DNA of 64,000 nucleotides from Margaritifera margaritifera (GCA_029931535.1 JAQPZY010001405.1:1179001-1243000); one strand, 5' to 3'. Shown: positions 36,578 through 48,213, counted from the first letter of the stretch. The notes: generated from the letters alone by a model not told the origin. Numbers and translations: made by a program.

Positions 36578-36837
36578 TTCCACACATCTGTTATAAGACT
36601 TAAGGAGATGAAACTGCCATTTTATGAAATTTGCCCTCACTATCTATGCTAATTGTCTGTTTGAGTTATATGTAATTGTATGGTAAGGGAAGAGGTTTAT
36701 TTATTCTGTTCTACTGCTGTCTCTTACTTCTCAAAAATATAAATTTTTCTTCACTTCTGATTTCCAAAATAAGTCTGTATTAATATGGTCATTCATATAA
36801 TATATATGTGATTCAATTATTTGTCTAAATCTAACTG

Positions 36838-36915
36838 AAATCAATTACATAAATCAATTACATAAATCAATTACATAAATCAATTACTGAAATCAATTAC
36901 TGAAATCAATTACAT
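36838..36915. repeat. 13-bp tandem array
   Basis: About six copies of AAATCAATTACAT, with TACTG variants. Unit 1 has only one. Confidence 0.93.
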
Positions 36916-36984
36916 AAAATAATTTTTCGACAATTATTTTTAAGGACATTACTCTGAAACTGAGACAAGATAAAAAATGTAGAA

Positions 36985-37540
36985 TCCTATTGCGTATGTA
37001 CACCAACCATTTATTTAGCCTACACCGTTTCAATAAAATCCTATTGCGTATGTACACCAACCATTTATTTAGCCTACACCGTTTCAATAAAATCCTTTAA
37101 GAGCCGTGCAAGGAGAGGCGATGCAAACTTCTTCCTAGAGTTTGACTTATCAAACTGCAACTTTTCGATAATGTTTCTAGGAAAAAATCCAAATATGAGG
37201 CAAAAGACAAAAGTAAAACCTTCTTGTATATCTTCATCAACCATTTATTAAGCTTACAAAGTTTCAATCAAATCCTTTAGGCAGCGTGGAAGAAAAAGCG
37301 ATGACAAGCTCTCCCTAGAACTTGACTTTTCAAAATAGTTCCTTTTTCCAAAATGTTTCATGAAACTTACCCCAAAAATGAGGTAGAAGAAAAACGGCAA
37401 AACATTCTTGCTCATTTACACCAACCATTCATTTAGACTTCAAAGTTTCAATAAAATCCTTCAAGCAGTTCAGGGGAAGAAGCGATGACTAGCTTTATCA
37501 TGGACAGACAGACGTACAGGTGGATAATCGGACATACTGA
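36985..37540. repeat. Diverged ~160-bp subrepeats, unit 2 copy
   Basis: Counterpart of 33900-34420, with the first ~60 bp doubled. It ends in the same GACAGACAGACGTACAG and ACTATGTCTCCGCTCTTC blocks. Confidence 0.75.
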
Positions 37541-39125
37541 CATACGGAGGGCAATTACTATGTCTCCGCTCTTCTGTGAAGTATAGGAAATATTGCTCTT
37601 TTCATGTCAGTCACCATCAGGACATAAAGCTATCATAGTGAGCTATTGATCTCAAAAAAAGTTGCTCACTTTTTCTTACAATGAAATATATGCATATAAA
37701 CATTTCGCTTAATTCAAATAAATATTACTTCTATAAAGTATTACCCTTTTCATTATTTTGTTTGCATTGAAAAAAGGGTAGTCAACAAATATAAATTAAA
37801 ATTTATTGTAAGTTCCTTTTGTCCGTCTTGGTGAGCCACTGCATCACTTGTTGACATGAATCTCATTTTTGTCTTTAGCGTTAGTGGGATGAGACACCAG
37901 AAATTAGACTTAATATAACACGAGAGAGGCATGCCATCCGCACTTTGAAAATACATTTTGCTTTTCATTTGCTCCCTTACATAGGAACTTTATATACATT
38001 TTGCAAAATTATGAATGTGGTCGGAAGACCAAATAAGTAACACAATCCTGTATAATTCTTTTAGGGGCGTGTTTATTTTCACTGTAAGCATGACTTGACT
38101 GAATAAATATGTGATAACATGCTACGAGGGATATGAAGACATAATTCATTATTTCCAAATCTCGTGCGAAGATAAATGAAATAACAGGAACGATAATAAG
38201 ACCCCATTTACCACTCCTCATTCGAGAGGCATTTCTTAAATCAGAGTTAGATGTTTCCGTTGATCGTGAATGGGTTTTTATACATTTAGAAATTTTCCAT
38301 ATTTATTTTTGGGACTATCTTTCAAATCGGCGTGTCAGCAAATTTGTCTCCGTGATGCATGTTTTTCGTGGAGGAGGTGGTGTAGTATGTAAATTTATAG
38401 ACGATTTACTTTTAAAGTAAAGCATTGACAAAATATAGCAGTATTTAGTATAATTTATTGAGTCTGATGATGGAGTTCCTTCGATGTAAAAGATCATCCA
38501 ATTTTTATTTGTGAGTATATATGACACACCTTTCTTCTGACATGGACAAATAGACTTAGAGCTCTGGGAACAATATCGGACAAAACATCCGCACAACGGC
38601 TAGAGAACTGGCGACGACAAACTCCATAGACGTGTAAGGTAATCGAGGGGTCGCTTTCAGATACAAGATACAATCTTTATATCACTTTAGTAACCTTGTG
38701 ACCGATGAGGAATACAAAAGAATATATAATTAATGCTTGAACATGCGTGTAAGAAAATCAATCAATTATATTAATTAGATGTGTAAAGAGTATAAAGCAG
38801 CTATAATACCACAAAGTAATATATATAAATCATATACCGTTATATAAATCGAAATTTATACTAATTCATATTAAATATGTTTAACTTAATACATATTTTA
38901 GATCCAGTGAATTGAAAGGTAGATCTATGCTATAGAATTTAATTGTTACCATACTAAGTCTAATAAATTAACATAGATACATCACTTGAAAGCAAAACAC
39001 TGAAATTTTATATATTTCTTTTCTTAAATATTTTTTCTATTCAACTGAATGTAACTGCAGTTAAATATATACTGAAACTGATCACCCAGGTCATTTCCAT
39101 TACAAAGAGTATAGTATACGATTTA

Positions 39126-39217
39126 TCCTCTCTATGGGTGTTTATCCATCCTGTCTATGGGTGTTTATCCATCCTCTCTATGGGTGTTTATCCATCCTCT
39201 CAATGGGTGTTTATCCA
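39126..39217. repeat. 23-bp minisatellite inside LINE ORF, four copies
   Basis: Same unit as 35916-36030, one copy fewer. It lies in the LINE B C-terminal ORF, between the SNHHLPIEI block and the zinc-knuckle-like end. Confidence 0.93.
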
Positions 39218-39720
39218 TCTTAATATCTCTATTGGTAAATGATGATTTGAAGTTCTACATTAAAGTAAATGATTCGTAGGTTGTTAGGTAGACAAAGTAA
39301 ATAATCCGCACAACTGAAGTAATATCCTTACTCGAAATTTGTTTTGTATCGTTATTCCAAATTGAAGAGACGCATCAGATAGTTTGTTCTTTATGCAATA
39401 GTATTAACCATTGTTTATTAGTAAAAGACTGTGTATACCAAATACATCAATATCCACATTCATCAATATTGATTTTACAAAATTTCACCAAGGATACATA
39501 TTGCTCTTCTTTCTCAAATCATCTATTATTACATCATATATTACCAGTGCATGCTTGCTTTTTTTCTTTCTGTCAATCTACACCAAAATGTTACAATATT
39601 ATTGTTTACTTGAACTATAATTTTTATCTTCCTATTTCACCATAAAGCATATATAATGGCAGCTCTTCTTACAATTTAATATCCCTCTTAAGACATCTGT
39701 ATGAACTCTCTCAATAGTAT

Positions 39721-39872
39721 TAATTTTATCCAAACCCCAAATCTCGTATCAATATTATTAATTTTATCCAAACCCCAAATCTCGTATCAATATTATTAAT
39801 TTTATCCAAACCCCAAATCTCGTATCAATATTATTAATTTTATCCAAACCCCAAATCTCTTATCAATATTAT
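39721..39872. repeat. 38-bp minisatellite inside LINE ORF, four copies
   Basis: The unit is TAATTTTATCCAAACCCCAA plus ATCTCGTATCAATATTAT. On the minus strand it encodes the LINE B segment KRFGVWIKLI, which follows LPIIYN in the ORF. Unit 1 of the segmental duplication (about 36519-36577) has only about one and a half copies. Confidence 0.93.
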
Positions 39873-41390
39873 AGATTATGGGCAGAGCGCTATCCAATAG
39901 TTTGAGGTGCAAATCAATTGATAGGTAAAGATTCATAATACGCATTTTTAACAACAATACAGATTTTGTTGTTTCTGTCTTGGATACCGTTTGTTTCATT
40001 GCCTTTGAAAAATCTTCCAGTTTTACTCAAAACAACTCCAAAATAATTGCATTTATATACCTCTTCACATTTCAAACTTTTATACCGAACTGATTCTTTT
40101 TAAACATTTCTGTAATCGGTACCAAATATTAGAAATTGAGTTTGATCAACATTAACTTAGTTATCATATATCACAGTTATTACTGAAACTGTTGATCATA
40201 AACTGAAGATCTTGTTGATTATCGTCAAGAAGAACGATATCATTCGCATACAAAAGTAAAAACAATTTTAGACATCTACTGATTCATTCATCTGATACTT
40301 TTAATTGGACACCATTCAAAATACTCTTCAGGATAGTACAGATGAGGTCATAACAGTAGTGGGGAAAGATTTTCACCCTGACTAACTCCTTTCATATGGA
40401 AACAAACACTAGAAACATTCCCTGTAACGTTTATACGTGATTTAGTATCCCTTTACATATTATATATAAGTTTTAATAACTTCCCTTTATTCCACTATAA
40501 ACAACTTTCTTCCATAGTCCGATTCTCCATGCATTATGAAAGGCCTATTAAAAATCAACAAATAAACATAATTTCTTGTTTGCATTTTTCATACATTCTG
40601 TATGACTATGTAAGATAACATTATGGTCTGTTGTCGAGTAACTTGATCTAAAATCTGCCTGGGATGCTTTCAATACAGATATAATATCAAAATAATTTGT
40701 TGGTCTATTATTAAGGATGGAAGTAAAAAAAAGTGTTCCTAGACAGCTATGCAGTGTTATTGGTGTACAATTGTTGGTCTGTTGGGGTCTTCTCTTTTAC
40801 ATATTGTTATTCCTCTTCCTATCCTCCATGTATATCGGATTATTCCTGTGTCCAGTGTCAGATTAAAAAGTGTAACTGCATACTGATAGATTCGGTACTT
40901 TTTAGGTATTTACACAAACATTATCTAATCCTGCAGCCTTATTACTTTTTTTTTTAAATTTAGCAATGCTTTGTGAATTGTATTCTCAGCATTTGGGTCA
41001 TCTAAAGAAGATGGAATGTTGATAAATTGTGAACATCAAACAAGCCGTTGTATTCCACATTTAGATTTGTGAAATACTCATAAAAATAATTTACTAATTG
41101 CATCTACATTATTTATCGAATGAACAAGGTTACTAAAACCTCTTGGGTTATAACATTCATTTGTCGAATTTTATTTTGCACTAACCTTTTGAATTTACAA
41201 TGTACGTGTCGGATAGTTTTCTTATACTTTTTACATTAATTTTTCAGATTGACAAAGTTTTCCTCAGTTTTGTAATGAGAAAGTATAATGAGAAAAAGGC
41301 CAAACAATATTTTATCCTGGCCTTTTAAATTTAAATATAAACCAAGGTTTGTTATTATACCTTCTTTCACGGAGCAATAAAAGAGTAGTT

Positions 41391-42234
41391 TGTACGACAT
41401 ACCTAATTTCAACTGCTAGGATGGCGCACATTTAGTCCATCTTCATAAAGGCCCAGAATCGTATATTTTACTTGTTTTTTACGCTTTAAAACTACGTAAT
41501 CGTACTTAGTAACTACTCTTATGATCAAAGCAGACTTGTGATAATTTATCTTTTGGTGTTAAGCGTGAGTTTAAAACTTACTTATTTACTCAATACAATG
41601 GCTTCTATAAACAGAGGCGATCAATCACGGTTTTGAATCGCCTTCACTGCATCCTTTCATGGTACGTTGATGGCTGCTAGCCATGCAGTGGCTGACTGAT
41701 CTGTACGTGGTTGCTGGTGAAGGATCGGGGAAGGTAACAAGAAGAGGGGAGTTGTACGAGATCCTTTTCTATTGCTTTTCTAATTTAATAAGTAAAAAAG
41801 AAATCTTTGTGGAGTAATCCTGATTATTCTTCAAATGTTATCATATGATCTCTATTTTCTTTAAGCAATTTCATTTATAATTTCGTCTTCATCAATATCT
41901 CTTCTGACCTTCGTATGTAACTATTATTGGCAGTGTTTCTTAAAGATCATACTTAGATGTTTGTGGGTCACGAAAACTTATTCAGTTTTCTTATACTCTG
42001 TTTGGCGATTAAGTCTGTGCTCCGTAATGGAAAACATCCCTCACATTTCTGTCATATGATCTGATCGTACTGTCAAGTACAATGTTGTTGATGCGTCGGA
42101 TCTGTCTATAGTCAGCATGTTTCAATAAAGTATTTTCATCAAGATAACAAAAGAAAGAGAATAAAATATACAAACAAAATTAAATATAAATTTGAATGAA
42201 ATGTGCAAACCCATACACATAGTCTTATACGTTT

Positions 42235-42238
<4 letters not shown>
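41391..42238. other. No recognised feature
   Basis: A less AT-rich patch at 41.64-41.76 kb has no supported frame. It may be the unrecognised 5' side of LINE B. Confidence 0.4.

Positions 42239-42268
<30 letters not shown>
42239..42268. repeat. Short (TA)n microsatellite
   Basis: About 14 TA units, the first of three TA tracts in this 420-bp stretch. Confidence 0.95.
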
Positions 42269-42275
<7 letters not shown>

Positions 42276-42334
42276 GCATCGCATCTGAAAACCAAATCCT
42301 CATTCTGATTAGCATTTAAAATATTGCCACATTC

Positions 42335-42346
<12 letters not shown>

Positions 42347-42412
<66 letters not shown>
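42347..42412. repeat. (TA)n microsatellite
   Basis: About 33 TA units, separated by 150 bp of non-repeat sequence from the tract at 42563-42657. Confidence 0.97.
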
Positions 42413-42415
<3 letters not shown>

Positions 42416-42559
42416 TGCATCGAGTACCATCCATCAACAACGTCATTTGGTTCATACTGACAAAAACGAAAGGGCTTCTAACAAAACAAACTTAATCAAA
42501 ACCAGTATTGGGGTATGGAAACACATTTTTTTAAAAAATGGTATAAATAAAGAAATAGG

Positions 42560-42700
<141 letters not shown>

Positions 42701-42828
42701 TTCAGTAAGGTATAATAGTCTGTTAATCACTCAATCAATCCCGAGCTTCATGTACAAGACTTCCAGTCAAAACAAACAATGTATATCACGCACTGCTATC
42801 TAGGTATCTTTTTACCCTCAACTTACTT

Positions 42829-43186
42829 ATTAGTTGTCATGTGTCTGCAAACCCTGGACCAGTAAAGCATCCCTGCGGTGTGTCTGAAAACCTGTTCGTG
42901 GCAACCGGAGAGATTTTTTTTTTTGAAGGATGTAGCTTCTGGCATCATCCCAAGTACATTGAGATGCCGACCACCGAGTACCTATATTTCACCCATTCTG
43001 CATCGTATTGGTCCTACTGTAACTGTTCATTCGCATCCATCTTGGACTCCTTTCTACGTCAATTATGACCATCTGGATACCACATACGATTCTATCTCAA
43101 ACTCACTGCCCCTGACCCAACCTGTCAAAGCGACAGCATCTGAGGATGATGACGAACACACAGAGAGAGAGAGAGAGAGAGTATAG
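42829..43186 (+). pseudogene. LINE A zinc-finger region with 2A-like NPGP motif
   Basis: In one frame the start reads LLISCHVSANPGPVKHPCGV. LINE ORFs of this type often begin with LLLSGD..xNPGP, which matches the 2A ribosome-skipping motif D(V/I)ExNPGP; here the D and E are lost. A frameshift follows, then a PHD-like finger: EGCSFWHHPKYIEMPTTEYL and HSASYWSYCNC keep most of the Cys/His ligands, with KCIEMP changed to KYIEMP. The linker TTYDSISNSLPLTQP continues in another frame and ends in a (GA)n tract. The finger probably helped bind nucleic acid in the intact protein. Confidence 0.75.
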
Positions 43187-43189
43187 TAT

Positions 43190-43720
43190 GACGGACTCAC
43201 AGATACCTTAGTAGTAAGTGAAACAAAGTTAAATTATTCTTTCCCAAATAACCAGTTCTTTGAAACAGGATATAAAATGTAGAGAATAGACATAAATGCA
43301 GATGGCGGATGCCTCGTGGTATATGTTTGTTTCGATCTTCCATATTGGTAGAGAACTGATTTACAATTCAAAGACATAGAACATCTACGTTTTGAGATTA
43401 CCATTCTAAATAACACGTGATGGATAGCTGGGATCTATAAATGACCAAATGTCACACACCTTTCTTTCACAATAGACTTTACTAATACATTGGACAAAGT
43501 CCATACAAAATTTGAAAATATTATTATATTAGGACACTTGAATTTTGCTATGTTAAACGCTAACAAGGGTAAACCCCTTAATGAAATGTGCGATATACAT
43601 GTACTAGATCTTCACAACATGGTAAAACCTCTGACTTGCTTTATGATAGATTGTAAACCATCTCTTGTTGATGTGATTCTAAATAATAATCCAGGCAAAG
43701 TATGTAATGCCATGTGACCA
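43190..43720 (+). pseudogene. LINE A endonuclease domain
   Basis: The intact enzyme nicks genomic DNA to prime reverse transcription. Across frames the plus strand reads VVSETKLNYSFPNNQFFETG, DINADGGCLVVYV, FKDIEHLRFEITILNNT, WIAGIYK, FENIIILGHLNFAML (consensus GDLNFDML, so the metal-binding Asp is His here) and KPSLVDVILNNNPGKVCNAM. The last part, 43490-43717, is open for 75 codons. The order SETKL, GxY, GDLN, DVILTN is that of apurinic-type LINE endonucleases. At least two stops precede 43490. Confidence 0.82.
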
Positions 43721-44689
43721 GACAAAGTATTTAATACCATGTGACCAGACAGTATGTAATACCATGTGCCACGAGACTGGTCTAAGTGATTGGCATCATA
43801 TGATTATCACAGTGTTTAAGGAATATGCAGTATGAAATAAGAAATCAAATTGAAAATATGGCAGCTTTAAATACTTGGATGAGGGAAATCTTATGGAATA
43901 TCTCAGTCGAATGCCCTTTTATGTGTACCATATACTTGATGACATTGAAGATGTTATTGGGTGCTTGGCAAACTGAGGTACTCGATTAGTGCCTCCCATG
44001 AAGGGGAAACATAAAAAGGAATAAAACCGCCCAATTAATCAACGGAGACTTAAGAAAAGCAATAAATCATGAAAGGGGATTTTATTAAGAAATCTAACAG
44101 ATGCAAAACAAATAAAAACTGGAACAAATATATAATTCAAAGAAACCAGGTCACACAATAAAAAAGACATTCTATGAAGCTGTGCTTTTAAAAGATGTGC
44201 AGGTTGGGAAACAAACAACAGATTTGTGGCCCACAATTCGTCCATTTTTCATAAATAAAGGTACAAATAATTATAATGCCATCCTACTAATGGATAAAGA
44301 TAAAATTATATCAGTTTAAAGCAGGAAGTGATGTGTAACATTTTTAATGAAACTGTGGGGGGTTTTTTTGTTGCTAAGGATACTGGAAATAAAGCAAGTG
44401 GCCTTGATCTACAAATGCACCCCAGCTCACATCCCTGACGAAAGGTTCAGTTTTGAGACAGTTTCAGAAGAAAAAGATGGTATCATATTTTAAGTACTTT
44501 GGATTGAGGAAGGCAACTGGTGTCGCTATTATATCACCAAAATTCTACATTTGTGTAAACCAATATTGTGAGCTCGAATTGCAGAAATGTTGAAAATAGA
44601 ACCATTGATTCAAACTCATTCCCAAAAAAAACAATTAATATCTACAAGAGTAACACCATTGTATAATGGAAACGACCCTTGAGATAAAT

Positions 44690-45720
44690 AGAATTATCGA
44701 CCAGCTAGCATTTTGTCAGCTGTGTCGAACCCTTTGAGAGTTCAATGTGTGAAAAGTTTCATGCATATTTCAGCATCATCTTTGAACCATTTCTGTCGGC
44801 TTTCATGAACGCATGCCACTGTGAATCTAGTTTGATTGCTACAGACCCTGAAACATTTAAGTATCACAAAACTGCATTTAAATGCGTTTGAAACGCATTT
44901 AAAATGCATTTGCGTTTCATCATCTCATAGTTCACAGTTTATCTTGTTAAGTCATGCGTTGTACGTTTACGTGCCTTTAACAACGCGTTTGAAAATCCAT
45001 TTCCAAATGATTCTGAGAGACTACATAAAGGTAACTCCAACATACATATATTTTTTATGGTTTATGGTTCATCGTTTATCATTCATCATTTATCGTTTGT
45101 TGCTTGCGGCAAGCAGCGTTTGAATTACACCGTTTATCGCTCGTTATTCATTCATTTTTTGTTCGTTATGCATTCGCTCAGCATTTGTTCAACGTTAATT
45201 TTCCGTTCAATTACTCTTCGTTCATCATTCCGTTTGCATTTTAAAAGAGTACTTAAATGTTTTCTAGTCTATATCACTGAGGGATAGCGGAGGGCTTTGG
45301 ACAACTGCCATTCTGCAAGTGCAGTTTTATTAGACCTGCCCAAAGCTTCTGAGTCCCTGCCTCAGCCCCTCATTCAACAGAAGTTGACAGTCTGTGGGTT
45401 GTATGGTGGGATTTGTTTACCAGTTATCTGAATAATTGACAAAAGTTTGTTCATTTAAGTAGTTACAAAAATTACTATTTAAATATCAAGGGTGTAGCAC
45501 AGGGTTCTATTCTAGGCCCCACCGTATTTTACATTTTCATTAATGACAGCTTTTATTTTACCAAGAATACTACACTCTGTAATTATGCGAATGGCAATAC
45601 ATTGACTTAGTCACATGACAATTTTGAAATTCTTAGGTGAAAAATTGAGAAAATAAGGTATTGATCAAATGATTCTCGTATACTCAGACGAATGCTAATC
45701 CTGACAAACTGTAGCGATAG
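44690..45720 (+). pseudogene. LINE A reverse transcriptase remains
   Basis: Before the interruption: RPASILSAVS, then FMHISASSLNHF and ECHCESSLIA-like blocks in shifting frames. After it: HSASAVLLDLPKASESLPQP (consensus LLDLSKAFDCLPH), GVAQGSILGPTVFYIF (frame partly shifted, 45494-45523), NYANGNTLT (45584-45595 replaces the catalytic YADD), SHDNFEIL and LIK*FSYTQTNANPDKL. The order of blocks is diagnostic for a LINE reverse transcriptase. Loss of the catalytic aspartates and several stops make it dead. Confidence 0.85.
44870..45280. repeat. Motif-rich block interrupting LINE A
   Basis: Irregular repeats of short motifs (GCATTTAAA, GCGTTTGAAA, CGTTTATC, TTCATCATT, CGTTCGTTA) fill about 400 bp between two halves of the reverse transcriptase. 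There is no strict period and no terminal repeats. It may be a decayed minisatellite or an insertion of unknown type. Confidence 0.5.
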
Positions 45721-45960
45721 GACAGATTCCTGATAAACTGTAGCAATATGACAGATTCCTGATAAACTGTAGCAATAGGACAGATTCCTGATAAACGGTA
45801 GCAATAGGACAGATTCCTGATAAACTGTAGCAATAGGACAGATTCCTGATAAACTGTAGCAATAGGACAGATATCCTGATAAACGGTAGCAATAGGACAG
45901 ATTCCTGATAAACTGTAGCAATAGGACAGATTCCTGATAAACTGTAGCAATAGGACAGAA
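45705..45960. repeat. 29-bp minisatellite derived from LINE A coding sequence, about nine copies
   Basis: The unit is TGATAAACTGTAGCAATAGG plus ACAGATTCC. The first unit continues in frame from NANPDKL, and CTGTAGCAATAGGA corresponds to LQAIG with a one-base loss, which is the next block of the reverse transcriptase. A 30-base variant occurs once (ATATCC). Confidence 0.95.
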
Positions 45961-46070
45961 AACGTTCTTTTGGGAATACCGTGATTACGTGTGAAGCATC
46001 TGCATAACTGCATATTCTGGGCCCGAAATTGACGATCTATTTAATTTTTATCTGACAATGGTGGGGAGGA

Positions 46071-47371
46071 AAAGCCATATACCATGCATTTATCATGTTT
46101 TAATTAAATTTTTTATGCCATGGTATAGTATTTCTGTGTACCAACTAACACTTGCAAACTTGAAAAGCCCCAATTCAAAGCGCTAAATTTTGTATATTCC
46201 TTTTAAATTTTGTATTTGTCTGCTCATGTTCTATGGTAACCACATACTGGACAAGTCTTTGCCTTAAGCATAGTGCAACTTTGATTATCCTAAAATTGAT
46301 TATCCAAACTATAAATTTATCAAAACCGAAGATACATCCCTTCTGGTACTGTAATATTTTATAACACTTTTCTGGTCATCTCAACTCTAAAATGACGCAT
46401 TTTTGTTTCCCTGTATGTGTCTACATTTAGTTGTGACTTTAACATAGTATATTCAAATTGATACCTTGATTTATTAGTGATGTAAACTTCTCAGTTCAAT
46501 CCCTTTTTATTTTATCATCAGAAAGCAAATGTTTGTTTAACATGAGAACATAAACGAATAGTGACAATTCCTGAAGGAGAACAAAAAATATACAAAATAT
46601 TGATTCAGTTGATTCCTATCTATTCTTGGTACTTTTTGTTTTACAGCAAGTGAAGTCTGGAAAGATTGTTATAGTAATAGCTTTAAACTATCCAGATCCT
46701 TTGTGAATAATCTTGAAAAGTTGAATGAAATCCGCAGCTACTTTACAGTAACTGGGATTTTCATTGAATGTCACAAGCACTTTTTCTATGTATTGTATGC
46801 GAAATGTTAGGCAAGGAACATAACATGTATGTTGCAGAGCACAATTCTTTACTTCTCTCTGTTAGCCGGACAAGTGATTTTTTCCAGTCTTGAAATGTTT
46901 CATTCAAAATATTATAGTAGCTCCTTTTTTCCAACACACATTTTCAATTAAACGCTCATTACAAGTCAAAAATGATTAATACGGGCATGACTGAAAATTT
47001 GAAAGCTACCCGAAATAAAAAGGTGTCATGCAGCACATTTATCCATTCATTTGTCTGTCCATCAAATCATCCGTTTTAACTTTACATAAAATAGACTAAG
47101 TAATTCTCGAACAGTCAAGTATTTTTCAATAAATATAAATGCAGACTGTATCTTCTATTTTGTGTTTTATTTTATATTATTCTGTCTCTAGTGTTTTAAA
47201 TTAATATAATGTTCGGTGATGAATGGTTATAGGAACCATTCAAATAAACCTTTTTTCTATCTTTTTTTTTGTTGGTCAGATTTATAAACTCTCACACAGA
47301 CACTTACATTCACAATTATTGTACACAAAGTCATACTCGCATACAAACCCCAAGATGTTTTAAATTGCCTT
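46071..47371. other. No recognised feature
   Basis: The first few hundred bases may be the unrecognisable 3' part of LINE A. The rest is AT-rich, with nothing supported. Confidence 0.45.
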
Positions 47372-47394
47372 AAAAAAAAAAAAAAAAAAAAAAA

Positions 47395-48213
47395 TCATGT
47401 ACCAAAAGTTGATAATAGGATCCACTTTTTCTTAAACTCGTCACTTCTGTTATTCACTTTGGCGACATATTTTTCCAGTGTTTTGTATGATAAAACACAA
47501 ATTTTATAATATGATAGATTTGGAATTTTTGATGCACAACGTGATCTGTATATCACATATTTTGCAAGCAAAATTAGGAAGTTAATAAGATCATCAAAGT
47601 TGTTATTTCCTATAAAGACGTCTTTTCGTGTAATTCTAAAATTTGGGTCATAAGTTTGGATCCATTCCACCAACAGTTTCCAAAAGTGTTCAGTAACTGA
47701 ACAGTCATAAAATAAGTGCTCAATTTGTTCTATTCCCTCATTACAAAAGGTACATTTATCATTATCACTTAAATTAATCTTTTTTAGAAACTGGTTTGTG
47801 GCAATGTTTCTATGGAGAAATCTAAAATTAAAGCTAATCAGTTTTGTGTCTTTTGTACAAAGTTTAGCCAAAACAAAAGAGTTGGTCCATTCATTTGCAC
47901 CAATTGCACACTCTAGCTGCCTGGACCAAGTTTCATGTTTACCATTTGGCTTTTGTATCTTGGTTCTTATCAGGTCTTTATAGATAAATTTATTCTTTGC
48001 TCTTACCCTAAGGAGTGATGTTTTGTCCAAAACTACATGAAAACTATTTCCACTTTCAAAAAACCTTTTAATTTTCTTTTTCCACAGCACCGAGATCTTT
48101 GAAATAAGAGCAAAGTACTGTATGAAATTATTTGTTTTTGTTTTTTGTTTTATTTCATCAAAACTTAATAGAGATCCTTGTGCATCAAAAAGATGTTGAA
48201 TAAGTACAACCTA
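47395..48213 (-). pseudogene. L1/Tx1-like LINE ORF2 C-terminal fragment
   Basis: The minus strand is open without a stop from about 48213 to the TGA at 47395. It reads HLFDAQGSLLSFDEIKQKTK, NNFIQYFALISKISVLWKKK, TWSRQLECAIGANEWTN, FNFRFLHRNIATNQFLKKIN, then CTFCNEGIEQIEHLFYDCSV and TEHFWKLLVEWI. The L.SFEEF...NFLQYYG.I..I pattern followed by CxxC...EHLFxxC.xxxxFW is the post-reverse-transcriptase C-terminal region of L1/Tx1-type LINEs, with its zinc-knuckle-like motif. The reverse transcriptase and endonuclease are absent; a stop precedes the block, so it is 5'-truncated. It is the longest uninterrupted real coding remnant here, which suggests a younger insertion than the other LINEs. A 23-base A run on the plus strand (T run on the coding strand) lies just after the stop. 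Confidence 0.88.

Larger units (their letters stand above)
36578..39740. repeat. Segmental tandem duplication, unit 2
   Basis: Second copy of 33710-36577. Compared with unit 1 it has an extra ~130 bp at about 36670-36800, an AAATCAATTACAT array (36838-36915) and a 60-bp doubling of the CCTATTGCGTATGTACACC block at 36985-37100. It also has 23-bp and 38-bp arrays of different copy number. It leads without a break into the rest of LINE B, so it keeps the original junction. Confidence 0.93.
38960..41390 (-). mobile_element. LINE B, decayed non-LTR retrotransposon
   Basis: Reverse-transcriptase blocks can be followed on the minus strand from about 41390 to 38960, with many frameshifts and stops. 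In order they are: KKYKKTIRHVHCKFKRLVQN KIRQMNV; FYEYFTNLNVEYNGLFDV; a PFIMHGESDYG region; LLLYANDIVLLDDNQQDLQF (40239-40250 is the catalytic box, YAND in place of YADD); VDQTQFLIFGT; YFGVVLSKTGRFFKG; CIVVKNAYYESLPINLHLKL; RFGVWIKL; RVHTDVLRGILNCKKS; SNHHLPIEI; and a C-terminal zinc-knuckle-like CNGNDLGDQFQYIFNC. The endonuclease domain is not recognised, so it appears 5'-truncated. The catalytic Asp-to-Asn change and the stops make it inactive. Clade not assigned. Confidence 0.82.
42820..46070 (+). mobile_element. LINE A, decayed CR1/L2-like non-LTR retrotransposon
   Basis: One element can be followed on the plus strand: a zinc-finger ORF start, an apurinic-type endonuclease, a linker, and a reverse transcriptase. 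Stops and frameshifts are dense. A motif-rich block at about 44870-45280 interrupts the reverse transcriptase between CESSLIATDPETF-like and LLDLPKASESLP sequence. A 29-bp minisatellite interrupts it again at 45705. After the array, LGPEIDDLFNFYL-like sequence (about 46015-46060) continues the ORF, matching the LGVEID..L.F block that follows NPDK in this family. Assignment to the CR1/L2 group is by recall. Confidence 0.85.
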
